From contig JASHRR010001124.1 of assembly GCA_030037185.1 (NCBI GenBank), positions 1 to 11,306 on the forward strand: a stretch of 11,306 nt of DNA, in the 5' to 3' direction. Positions 1 through 6,780 of the stretch are shown here, one piece after another. The notes under the pieces are model-generated. The model was given only the letters and a program-made list of their open reading frames with translations, had not been told where the DNA came from and made no database searches. This stretch comes from Xanthobacteraceae bacterium. GTDB taxonomy: Bacteria > Pseudomonadota > Alphaproteobacteria > Rhizobiales > Xanthobacteraceae. Positions within the stretch are counted from its first letter, which is position 1. Each line of letters begins with the position of its first letter. The position numbers and the translations under genes are program-made.

Positions 1-1
1 G

Positions 2-637
2 ACAAACTTCTCAGACCCGACGCCCAGTGGCACCGGTTCGGGATTCACGTCATCGGATTTGTCGTCCGACGTCACCAACTTTGCAATGTTCATGCGGTTC
101 CTGGCTCCGCCAACACCGGCCACGTCCACCACAACCGCATCGTCGTCGTCCTCAACGCAGGTTGCGTCGGCAACCGCCAGCTCCGCCGTATCGGCGGCCT
201 CGTCCTCGACCACCACGACCAGCACCACAACCTCGGCCGCATCGGTGAGTCAGGGGCAACAAGTGTTCTCGAACGTCGGATGCGGGGTCTGTCACATCGC
301 CTCTCAGCAGACGAACCCGGTGGGATCAAACTTTGATCCGACCTTCAGCAACGTGGCTTACCAGCCGTTCAGCGACTGGGCCCTCCACACGATGGGCTCG
401 GGGCTCGCTGACCAGGTTTCGCAAGGCAGTGCCAGCGGCACGCAGTTCCGGACCGCGCCGCTGTGGGGTATCGGCCAGCGCACGTACTTCCTGCACGACG
501 GCCGCACCAACAACCTGGTGACGGCGATCACGCAGCACGCGAGCTCGGGGTCTGAGGCCAATGAAGTGATCGAGAACTTCAATATGTTGAGCCAAAGCCA
601 GCAGCAAGCGTTGATTAACTTCCTGCGCTCGCTGTAA
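2..637 (+). CDS. Di-haem oxidoreductase (putative peroxidase), C-terminal part
   Basis: The frame is open from the window edge, so the true start lies upstream and about 211 residues of the C-terminal part are present. A c-type haem site CGVCH is encoded at 281-295, preceded by SQGQQVFSNVGC, as in the second haem region of the DUF1111 / di-haem oxidoreductase family. After it comes the family's closing block: LWGIGQRTYFLHDGRT, then AITQHASSGSEA and a terminal INFLRSL. Family members are periplasmic c-type cytochromes related to MauG/cytochrome c peroxidases; the substrate is not known here. Between MRFLAPP and the haem region lies a Ser/Thr/Ala stretch of about 40 residues (about 119-243), longer than the short linker I remember for the family. 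The next gene starts within about 20 bases, so the two are probably co-transcribed. The family call is firm; the peroxidase activity is inferred. Confidence 0.85.
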   Translation, partial: TNFSDPTPSGTGSGFTSSDLSSDVTNFAMFMRFLAPPTPATSTTTASSSSSTQVASATASSAVSAASSSTTTTSTTTSAASVSQGQQVFSNVGCGVCHIASQQTNPVGSNFDPTFSNVAYQPFSDWALHTMGSGLADQVSQGSASGTQFRTAPLWGIGQRTYFLHDGRTNNLVTAITQHASSGSEANEVIENFNMLSQSQQQALINFLRSL

Positions 638-654
638 TTTTGGTTCGACGCCCC

Positions 655-1530
655 ATGCGCCAGCTGTTGCTTCTCGGCCTGACGAGCTGCCTCGTGGGGT
701 CACTCGCCTGGTGGTACGGCTCCTCATCGTTGCCGCACGGAGCCGTGCCATCGGCAATGCCAAGTCCCGAGGTTGGAGCGGTCGCGAACGGCCGCTACAA
801 CAACAGATATTTCGATCTGTCTTATCCGTTGCCGGACGGATGGACCGAGGGATTAGCCGGACCGGAGCCCTCGGAGGCCGGCTACTACGTTCTGAGCTCG
901 CTGGTGCCAACGGGCGAGTTCGATGGTAAGATCTTGATCGCCGCGCAAGACAGATTCTTTGCGCCTAAGCCTTATAATGATACGGCTGAAGCCGCGAACG
1001 ACTTTCGCGACGCGGTGGCCGGGGTCGACGGAATGGCGGTCGATCAGCCGGCAGAAATGAATATCGCCAGTCACATGATGCAGCGCGTGAATTACAGCGG
1101 TGTCGGGCTCTATCGGGCGATGTTCATAACCGACATCCGCTGTCACTTCGTCAGCTTCAATGTGACCGCGCGCTCGCCTGAGCGGTTGGCGGACCTCGCA
1201 GGCACCCTGGAGCATCTTTCCGACGCCGACGGAAAAAACGCCACGACCTCGGCTCCGGTGTGCATCAAGGACTTTGCAGTAGCGGAAAATCTCCTGCACC
1301 GCGTCGAGCCAGAGCCGGCTGATCCCAAATTCACCCCCATCCCGGTCCGCATCATCATCGGTCGTGACGGGGCGGTGAAGCACGTCCATGTGATCCACGG
1401 CTCGCCTCAACAGCGCAGAAATGTCCAGGAGGCGCTATTTCAATGGAAATTCAAGCCGCCGCGCATCAACGGACAGGCGGTCGAGGTTGAGACCGGGTTG
1501 TTGTTCCGGTTCACGGTGGCGCAAAATTGA
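655..1530 (+). CDS. Exported protein with TonB-like C-terminal domain
   Basis: I chose ATG 655, which gives 291 residues. A TTG at 640 would add five residues; neither has a clear Shine-Dalgarno. Residues 1 to about 25 (MRQLLLLGLTSCLVGSLAWW) form a signal peptide or membrane anchor. The middle contains YFDLSYPLPDGW and a single-domain region ending near LADLAGTLEHLS that I cannot name. The last 60 or so residues fit the TonB C-terminal fold: PIPVRIIIGRDGAVKHVHVI, then an ALFQWKFKPP block, then VEVETGLLFRF at the end. Small proteins of this type lack the long Pro-rich spacer of a true energy-transducing TonB, so a periplasmic protein-interaction role is more likely than siderophore uptake. No ExbB/ExbD lies nearby. 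The gene starts 17 bases after the di-haem oxidoreductase and may share its transcript. Confidence 0.75.
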   Translation: MRQLLLLGLTSCLVGSLAWWYGSSSLPHGAVPSAMPSPEVGAVANGRYNNRYFDLSYPLPDGWTEGLAGPEPSEAGYYVLSSLVPTGEFDGKILIAAQDRFFAPKPYNDTAEAANDFRDAVAGVDGMAVDQPAEMNIASHMMQRVNYSGVGLYRAMFITDIRCHFVSFNVTARSPERLADLAGTLEHLSDADGKNATTSAPVCIKDFAVAENLLHRVEPEPADPKFTPIPVRIIIGRDGAVKHVHVIHGSPQQRRNVQEALFQWKFKPPRINGQAVEVETGLLFRFTVAQN

Positions 1531-1536
1531 CCCCAC

Positions 1537-1558
1537 CCTTACCCGCTTGCGGGGAAGG
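1537..1558. repeat. Degenerate rhizobial intergenic palindrome / possible terminator
   Basis: CCTT-a-CCCGC-tt-GCGGG-g-AAGG forms a near-perfect hairpin starting 7 bases after the stop of the TonB-like gene. It resembles the CCCGCTTGCGGGG palindromes scattered between genes in Bradyrhizobium and other rhizobia (recognised from memory). There is no T-run after it, so any terminator role on the + strand is uncertain. Confidence 0.5.
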
Positions 1559-1678
1559 TTAACGCGGGGCGCCAGGGAGGCAGGGAGGATCTAACAGCGT
1601 TTGCCAAGAGGCGCGAGTCGGACCGCCGCCATGAAAAGCGGCGTCTGTGCGTCAGTATCGTGACGTGATGAGGGGGTG

Positions 1679-3067
1679 ATGAGCACCAATACGATCACGC
1701 GAGACGAAAGTTCACTCGGCCTCACTCGGAATTTGCGCGACCAGCGGGCGGATTCCGACCTCCTGAACCCCAGCGGAAGAACCCCGGGGAGAACCGAGGG
1801 CCGTGGCCACATCCGATTGCCCTGGCAGGTCGCGACCTGGCTCGCATGCCTCCTGGTCAGCGCAATCGCGTCGACCACCGAAGCCTCGGCCCATGTGAAA
1901 TGGTTCGTGACGTGCGATGCGGCGGATGATCCGTTGCCGCCGACGGCGGTGTTCACGCCGACCTTCTGGCTGTTCTCGGCCCTGTTCGTGACGCTTCTCT
2001 TCGTCGGATGCATGATTGAAGAGACGAAGCTCGGCGCCTCTATCTCACGGCTCCTCGATCAGTGGACCGAGCCGTTGCATAAGCGCACTGACGGTCTATT
2101 GCGAGCGGTCGCGGCTGTCTCTTTCACGCTGCTATGGGCTGACGGCAGCATCATTCTCACGCCGGAACTCAAAGGCGGCGGCACCTGGCTGTCGGCCATT
2201 CAGGTGCTCGTTCCGATCTATTTGATCGCGCGCGCCACGCTACCAGCCGCCGCGGCCGGCATCCTCGTGCTCTACGGCTATGGAGTTGCCACTTATGGCC
2301 TGTTCCACATGATGGATTACACAGTCTTTCCAGGGCTCGGCGCTTATTTCGCGCTGTCGTGTTTGCAGAATGCCAAGCTTCGCTCCTTCCGATTCGCTTG
2401 CCTGCGCTGGACCGTTGCCTTGTCGCTGATGTGGCCATCGATGGAAAAATTCCTCTATCCGGGCTGGGTGGCGCCGATTTTGGCGGAGCATCCGGAGCTG
2501 ACCTTGGGGTTCGACGTCGCGACCGTCATCACCGCCGCGGGCGTGGTGGAATTCGGCCTCTCCTTTGCCTTGTTCTGGACACCGCTCGTCCGCCGTTTCG
2601 CCGCCGCCGGTCTCGCGATGCTGCTCTTTGCGGCAACATTCGATTTCGGCAAGGTCGACGGGATCGGCCATCTGATAATCATCGCTCTTCTCCTGTTGGT
2701 GTTCGCCGATCCGGGACGGAAACTGGCGTGCTGTCGCCCGGCCGTCGCGCCGCTTGTCGGGGGCACCACGTTATTGGCGGTCATCTTTCTCTATGCGGGC
2801 ACTCACGCGCTTTATTATAAGTCATTGCTCGCCGCATCCGGTTCGCTCGCGAGCGGCGCGGCGTTGGCGGCGTTGGCGGCGGGCTTTCTCATCGTCCCCC
2901 GCCTGGCCCACAGGTTGCTGCGCGGATTCAGGCGGCGCCTGTTGCTGTGGCTGCTTGAGCATGAGGAGGCGGGCGACACCCTAGCGGTCCAAACGCCGCG
3001 CGGTCTGGCTAGGCCGCGACCTGTGATGCGTTCCGGACGTTTGGTGCCCCTGCAGGCGCAGGGCTAG
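1679..3067 (+). CDS. DoxX-like multipass membrane protein with AHVKWF motif
   Basis: I chose ATG 1679 (462 residues) because GAGGGGG ends about 3-5 bases upstream; the overlapping GTG at 1676 is the alternative. The first 43 residues are polar and Arg-rich. They are followed by a hydrophobic segment (about 49-66) and a likely signal-peptidase site ASA/HVKWF at residues 69-76. About eight further hydrophobic segments follow. The stretch ALSLMWPSMEKFLYPGWVAP, then AAGVVEFGLSFALFWTPLVRR, is like the DoxX/DoxD membrane fold. I remember AHVKWF-type DoxX-like proteins as conserved but uncharacterised in Bradyrhizobium. The C-terminal tail after residue 410 is basic and probably cytoplasmic. The next gene begins 4 bases after the stop, so the two form an operon. 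Function unknown; a redox or metal role in the inner membrane is conceivable but not shown. Confidence 0.7.
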   Translation: MSTNTITRDESSLGLTRNLRDQRADSDLLNPSGRTPGRTEGRGHIRLPWQVATWLACLLVSAIASTTEASAHVKWFVTCDAADDPLPPTAVFTPTFWLFSALFVTLLFVGCMIEETKLGASISRLLDQWTEPLHKRTDGLLRAVAAVSFTLLWADGSIILTPELKGGGTWLSAIQVLVPIYLIARATLPAAAAGILVLYGYGVATYGLFHMMDYTVFPGLGAYFALSCLQNAKLRSFRFACLRWTVALSLMWPSMEKFLYPGWVAPILAEHPELTLGFDVATVITAAGVVEFGLSFALFWTPLVRRFAAAGLAMLLFAATFDFGKVDGIGHLIIIALLLLVFADPGRKLACCRPAVAPLVGGTTLLAVIFLYAGTHALYYKSLLAASGSLASGAALAALAAGFLIVPRLAHRLLRGFRRRLLLWLLEHEEAGDTLAVQTPRGLARPRPVMRSGRLVPLQAQG

Positions 3068-3071
3068 GAGC

Positions 3072-4319
3072 ATGGCGACACGGCCAGTCTCCGCAAACGC
3101 GCTGCGGCAAAAGGTTCGCCGCGCCGTCGCACCGCGGCATAAGGTTCGCCGCGCTGAACCACGCCCACTCGCCGTCGAGCATTCGGCTGATCGGATCATG
3201 AACGAAACCCACGAGCAGGAACCATTCTCTCTCTTAGAATTTGCCGCAGGAAGCGGTGCGGTAGCAGCAGTCGTGCTGATCGCGTTCGTGGGCGTGCGGG
3301 CCTCTCAGCCGCCAAATCCGCCGGCACGCGAGTCGCCGGTTGCCGCACAGAGCCCTCCGGCCGAACCGAGCCAACGGCGCCGGCACGTGCCCACTGCGAC
3401 GGCGCGTGCGCGACAAGGCCTGCCGCCGGGCGATTTGCACATCGCGGAATCTTCCGATGACGATTCGGCGGCAAACGGCGGACAAACCGCAGCGGCAAAC
3501 ACCGCACGACCCGCGGCGGCAAACGGCGGACAAACCCCAGCGTCAAGCACCGCACGACCCGCAGCGGCAAACGGCGTACAAATCGCGGCGGCAAACGGCG
3601 CACGGCCCGCAAATGGGGCCGCCACGACGACGGGTGCCCCGGCCTTCAGCTTTCTCGCCGAGGCCGCACCGACGACGGCTGTAGATATGCAGTCGCCCGC
3701 GGCGACCGGTGCGCCACCCCCTTTGATCAGCCCCCGCGATCTGTTTCAAGCCAAAGACGCGCTTACCCCTCCGCCGGAGAAGTCGGTGAGGGAGGCAGCA
3801 ACCCCGTCGCCTGAGCCGGAGCGAAATCCGTTGAACCGTTCCGATGCACTCTGGATACAAACAAAGCTGCGCGATCTCGGCTATTTTGTCGGGAACGGTA
3901 GTGGCGCCTGGGGCCCGGCCTCGCGCTATGCATTGCGCGATTTCAAGACGATGAATGGGCTTGCGGAGGATGAGAAATGGGACCGGGAGACCGAAAATCG
4001 GCTTTCGTCGAAGCAAAGCGTCCCGGCCTCCAGCACCTTTATCGGCGGTTGGGCGCAGAGCGCTGAAGAGTGTCAACGCTTTCACGGCACCGGCGCTCCG
4101 CTCGTCATCCGCTCGCGCGGCGCCGATACGGAGAACGTCAAATGCAGTTTCAGGTCGGTCAAGCGCGAGCCGGCGGCGAGCTGGCGTGTGCAGGCGACCT
4201 GCTCTGCCGGGGGGCAGTCGTGGAATGCCAATGTGAGCCTGAAGCTGACCGGATCGAGCCTGAACTGGTCGAGCGAGAATGGCAAAGAGACTTACGTGCG
4301 ATGTAACGTGAAGCCGTGA
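3072..4319 (+). CDS. Membrane-anchored peptidoglycan-binding-like protein with Ala/Asn repeats
   Basis: The reading frame from ATG 3072 gives 415 residues. The AGGAG before it overlaps the previous stop and is only 1 base from ATG, so translation may instead begin at ATG 3198 (MNETHEQEPF, 373 residues). A membrane segment (GAVAAVVLIAFVGV) lies at about residues 61-76, followed by a long Pro/Ala-rich extracytoplasmic region. That region contains three 16-residue repeats of the form AANGGQTAAANTARPA (3468-3611). Residues about 254-315 (DALWIQTKLRDLGYF, then GAWGPASRYALRDFK) match the peptidoglycan-binding domain type 1. The last 95 residues (GGWAQSAEECQRF to RCNVKP) hold four cysteines, which suggests two disulphides and a periplasmic location; similar tails occur in rhizobial proteins I cannot name. 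It probably tethers to or senses the cell wall. It follows the DoxX-like gene with a 4-base gap and is probably co-expressed. Confidence 0.7.
   Translation: MATRPVSANALRQKVRRAVAPRHKVRRAEPRPLAVEHSADRIMNETHEQEPFSLLEFAAGSGAVAAVVLIAFVGVRASQPPNPPARESPVAAQSPPAEPSQRRRHVPTATARARQGLPPGDLHIAESSDDDSAANGGQTAAANTARPAAANGGQTPASSTARPAAANGVQIAAANGARPANGAATTTGAPAFSFLAEAAPTTAVDMQSPAATGAPPPLISPRDLFQAKDALTPPPEKSVREAATPSPEPERNPLNRSDALWIQTKLRDLGYFVGNGSGAWGPASRYALRDFKTMNGLAEDEKWDRETENRLSSKQSVPASSTFIGGWAQSAEECQRFHGTGAPLVIRSRGADTENVKCSFRSVKREPAASWRVQATCSAGGQSWNANVSLKLTGSSLNWSSENGKETYVRCNVKP
3104..3154. repeat. Two 21-bp direct repeats with internal dyad, 30-bp period
   Basis: GCGGCA(A/T)AAGGTTC followed by GCCGCGC occurs at 3104-3124 and 3134-3154 with one mismatch. 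Each copy contains an inverted repeat GCGGC/GCCGC. If the upstream start of the 415-residue protein is used they encode two KVRRA units; if ATG 3198 is the real start they lie in its 5' region and could be a pair of operator-like sites. Confidence 0.6.
3468..3611 (+). repeat. Three tandem 48-bp in-frame repeats
   Basis: Three units of exactly 48 bp (3468-3515, 3516-3563, 3564-3611) encode AANGGQTAAANTARPA, AANGGQTPASSTARPA and AANGVQIAAANGARPA. The first two are closest to each other and the third is more diverged. They form a flexible spacer between the membrane anchor and the folded C-terminal domains. Confidence 0.9.
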
Positions 4320-4327
4320 GGTGGTTG

Positions 4328-4341
4328 AGCCGTCCTCGGCT
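4328..4341 (+). terminator. Small hairpin after the peptidoglycan-binding-like gene
   Basis: AGCCG-TCCT-CGGCT forms a 5-bp stem 8 bases after the stop codon, followed by TCTCC rather than a T-run. It could help end the upstream transcript but is weak by itself. Confidence 0.25.
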
Positions 4342-4399
4342 TCTCCAAGGCCCTTGATCGGGTTTCGCTGTTCGCTCACCCCCGAAGTCATAACGTTGC

Positions 4400-4414
4400 C
4401 GGGCAAATTGCCCG
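4400..4414. repeat. 15-bp palindrome CGGGCAA-A-TTGCCCG
   Basis: The two 7-base arms are perfectly complementary around a single central base, so on DNA it is a dyad-symmetric site and not a good RNA hairpin. It may be part of a dispersed intergenic repeat or a protein-binding site; nothing here decides between them. Confidence 0.5.
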
Positions 4415-4690
4415 TTGTCGGGGCCCTGCTGAGGGCGTGACCCGCTCGCATACCCTTGCGCCTCTGGCCGGGGTCGGTTGAAATGTTAGGTTGCTGCGCC
4501 GGGAGCGGGCGCAGCTCGCCCACCATCCTCACGGCTCGTTGATTGAATGGGTGTCGATGGCGCGGCAAATATTCGCGACGACGTATGATGACGTATTGGG
4601 TTTGCTAACTATGTCCAATTGCATAAAGCGTTGCTGATAAACGCCCGACGTGATGATCGGCGATCCCCGCCTCGATGAAAGAGTGCGACG

Positions 4691-5791
4691 ATGACCAACC
4701 AGCCCCCAACGGATGAAGAGCTGCCGGTGATCGCGCGTTTCGAGGTGCGGCACCGGGCCTATCTTGCAGCCGATGGCACGGTGCTGCGATCACTGCCGCA
4801 ATTTACTGCCGACGCCGGCGCTGTTGTTGCTCTGTACCGCGCGCTGGTGCTGGCGCGCACCTTCGACTTGAAGGCGGTCTCGCTCCAGCGGACCGGACGA
4901 CTTGGCACCTATGCGGCAGCGTTGGGCCAGGAGGCCGTTGCTGTCGGGGTGGCGAGCGCTATGCTGCCGCAGGACGTGCTGCTGCCGTCCTATCGCGACA
5001 ATGCAGCGCTGCTCTGGCGCGGGGTCAAGATGGAGGAAATCCTGTTGTTTTGGGGAGGCGATGAACGCGGCAACTCCTCGTCCGGCCCGCCTCACGACTT
5101 TCCTCCATGCATTCCGGTGGGATCCCAGGCGCCGCACGCCGCCGGGGTTGCTTATGCGTTCAAGCTCAGAAAGCAGCCGCGGGTCGCGGTGTGCCTGTTT
5201 GGTGATGGCGCTACCTCCAAGGGCGACGTGTCGGAAGCGATGAACTTTGCCGGCGTGCAGCAGCTTCCGGTCGTGTTCGTTGTCAGCAATAATCAGTGGG
5301 CAATCTCGGTCCCGCTCCGGCTGCAAACCGCGTCTGCAACGCTCGCCCAGAAGGCGATCGCTGCCGGTTTCTGCGGCGAACAAGTGGACGGCAATGACGT
5401 GATCGCAGTGCGCGCCGCCGCCGCGCGAGCCATCACGGCCGCGCGCGACGGCAAAGGCCCCTCCTTGATTGAGGCCGTGACCTACCGGCTCGGTGATCAT
5501 ACCACCGCGGATGACGCGGCACGCTACCGGGCGCCGGAAGAGGTGCAGGCGCATTGGAAGGAGGAGCCGATCGCGCGGCTGCGAACCTATCTCGTCGGGC
5601 AAAACGCCTGGGGTAAAGCAGAGGAAGAGCAGCTCGCCGCCGAGTGCCAGGAGCGCGTGGAGGCGGCAGTCGCCCGCTATCTGGCGACGGGCCCGCGCCC
5701 GCCGGAAACCATGTTCGATCATCTTTACGCCGAACTGCCGAAGGTCTATCGCGGCCAGCGCGACGAGCTGGAGAGAACATTCCGTGGCTGA
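4691..5791 (+). CDS. pdhA: 2-oxoacid dehydrogenase E1 component, alpha subunit
   Basis: This 366-residue protein is the thiamine-diphosphate-binding alpha subunit of a heterotetrameric pyruvate or branched-chain 2-oxoacid dehydrogenase E1, close to the family's usual length. The ThDP/Mg motif runs from GDG at residues 171-173 (GDGATSKGDVSEAMNFAG) to NN at 200-201 (SNNQWAIS). LPSYRDN (97-104) and the loop YRLGDHTTADDAARYR (265-280), equivalent to the phosphorylation loop of mitochondrial enzymes, are also present; H270 is the likely catalytic-loop histidine. The sequence type is nearer to Gram-positive PdhA and BCKDH E1 alpha than to the canonical alphaproteobacterial PdhA. ATG 4691 is preceded by GAAAGAG at a good distance. 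It overlaps the beta-subunit gene by 8 bases, which implies coupled translation. Substrate (pyruvate, branched-chain 2-oxoacid or acetoin) cannot be settled, so the symbol is provisional. Confidence 0.9.
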   Translation: MTNQPPTDEELPVIARFEVRHRAYLAADGTVLRSLPQFTADAGAVVALYRALVLARTFDLKAVSLQRTGRLGTYAAALGQEAVAVGVASAMLPQDVLLPSYRDNAALLWRGVKMEEILLFWGGDERGNSSSGPPHDFPPCIPVGSQAPHAAGVAYAFKLRKQPRVAVCLFGDGATSKGDVSEAMNFAGVQQLPVVFVVSNNQWAISVPLRLQTASATLAQKAIAAGFCGEQVDGNDVIAVRAAAARAITAARDGKGPSLIEAVTYRLGDHTTADDAARYRAPEEVQAHWKEEPIARLRTYLVGQNAWGKAEEEQLAAECQERVEAAVARYLATGPRPPETMFDHLYAELPKVYRGQRDELERTFRG

Positions 5792-6764
5792 GATGACGCT
5801 GGTGGAAGCGGTCAATCTGGCGCTGGCCCGCGCGCTGGCGGACGACGCCAGCGTGGTGTTGCTCGGTGAAGACATCGGGGTCAACGGCGGCGTCTTCCGC
5901 GCCACCGTGGGGCTCCAGCAACGCTTCGGCCGCGAGCGGGTCATCGACACGCCGCTTGCCGAGGCCCTCATCGGCGGCCTGTGCGTCGGCATGGCCGCAC
6001 AGGGGCTCAAGCCCGTCGGTGAGATCCAATTCATGGGATTCCTTTATCCCTGCATTGATCAGCTGGTGAATCACGCCTCCCGACTGCGCCATCGCACGCA
6101 GGGGCGTTTGAGCTGCCCCATGGTTCTGCGCGTCCCTCACGGGGCGGGCATCCGCGCGCCCGAGCATCACTCGGAGAGCACCGAGGCGATGCTCGCGCAC
6201 ATCCCGGGCCTGCGGGTGGTCATGCCGTCGTCGCCCGAACGCGCCTATGGGCTCCTGCTCGCCGCGATCCGCGACCCGGATCCGGTGATCTTCCTCGAAC
6301 CGACGCGCATCTACCGGGCCGCCAAAGGTCAGGTCGAAGATAACGGCGAGGTGTTGCCGCTGGACGCGGCTTTTGTATTGAGGGAAGGTCGCGATGTGAC
6401 GCTCGTCAGCTGGGGAGCGATGGTGAAAGAGACCCTGGCGGCGGCCGAACAACTGGCGACCGAAAATCTGGAAGCGGAGGTGATCGACCTCGCCACCCTG
6501 AAGCCTTATGACGAAGAAACGATCCTCGCCTCGGTATCGAAGACGGGACGGTGCGTCATCGTGCATGAGGCAGCGCGCACGGGCGGGTTCGGCGCCGAGA
6601 TCGTCGCCTTGATCGCCGAGCGCGGGCTTCTGTCTCTGCTCGCGCCGCCAGCGCGAATCACGGGCTATGACACCGTCATCCCCCTGCCGCGCCTCGAGCA
6701 ACAGTATATGCCTTCGATCGGGCGTATTGTCGCTGCCGCCCGCAAGGTTTGTCAGTTCAACTGA
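5784..6764 (+). CDS. pdhB: 2-oxoacid dehydrogenase E1 component, beta subunit
   Basis: I chose GTG 5784 (326 residues) because GGAGAG at 5770-5775 is correctly spaced and the protein then begins AEMTLVEAVNLAL, as family members do. ATG 5793 is a possible but worse start, and the open frame further upstream is a shadow of the alpha gene. Motifs include LLGEDIG (26-32), DTPLAEALIGGL with the conserved Glu at 60, and RAPEHHSES (124-132), whose HHS matches the active-site histidines of E1 beta. The second half is the transketolase C-terminal domain (DVTLVSWGAMVKETL, then EVIDLATLKPYDEETI). No N-terminal lipoyl domain is present, unlike the canonical PdhB of many alphaproteobacteria. It pairs with the alpha subunit in an alpha2beta2 E1 that decarboxylates the oxoacid and acylates the E2 lipoyl group in the cytoplasm. 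Confidence 0.92.
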   Translation: MAEMTLVEAVNLALARALADDASVVLLGEDIGVNGGVFRATVGLQQRFGRERVIDTPLAEALIGGLCVGMAAQGLKPVGEIQFMGFLYPCIDQLVNHASRLRHRTQGRLSCPMVLRVPHGAGIRAPEHHSESTEAMLAHIPGLRVVMPSSPERAYGLLLAAIRDPDPVIFLEPTRIYRAAKGQVEDNGEVLPLDAAFVLREGRDVTLVSWGAMVKETLAAAEQLATENLEAEVIDLATLKPYDEETILASVSKTGRCVIVHEAARTGGFGAEIVALIAERGLLSLLAPPARITGYDTVIPLPRLEQQYMPSIGRIVAAARKVCQFN

Positions 6765-6780
6765 GCGCGAGGAAGCCGTC

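Larger units (their letters stand above)
4320..4690. other. Intergenic region upstream of the dehydrogenase operon
   Basis: No gene is supported in this 371-base gap. It contains a perfect odd palindrome CGGGCAAATTGCCCG (4400-4414) and a hairpin GCTGCGCC-gggagcg-GGCGCAGC (4493-4515). The part from about 4340 to 4420 resembles repetitive filler found between Bradyrhizobium genes, judged from memory. The last 130 bases are less GC-rich and are the likely promoter region for the operon, but I found no convincing -35/-10 pair. GAAAGAG at 4677-4683 serves as ribosome binding site for the first gene. Confidence 0.5.

Noticed and set aside
1631..1663. Ten-codon leader peptide MKSGVCASVS upstream of the DoxX-like gene
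   Set aside because: It has no ribosome binding site and no attenuator-type hairpins follow it; short ORFs like this arise by chance.
3543..4568. Long - strand open frame of 341 codons opposite the peptidoglycan-binding-like gene
   Set aside because: Its translation is Arg/Pro/Gly-rich with no domain, as expected from the antisense of a GC-rich gene; the + strand has recognisable domains.
4596..4627. TTGGGT and CATAAA as promoter boxes for the dehydrogenase operon
   Set aside because: The spacing is about 20 bases and both boxes are poor matches; no reliable promoter call is possible.
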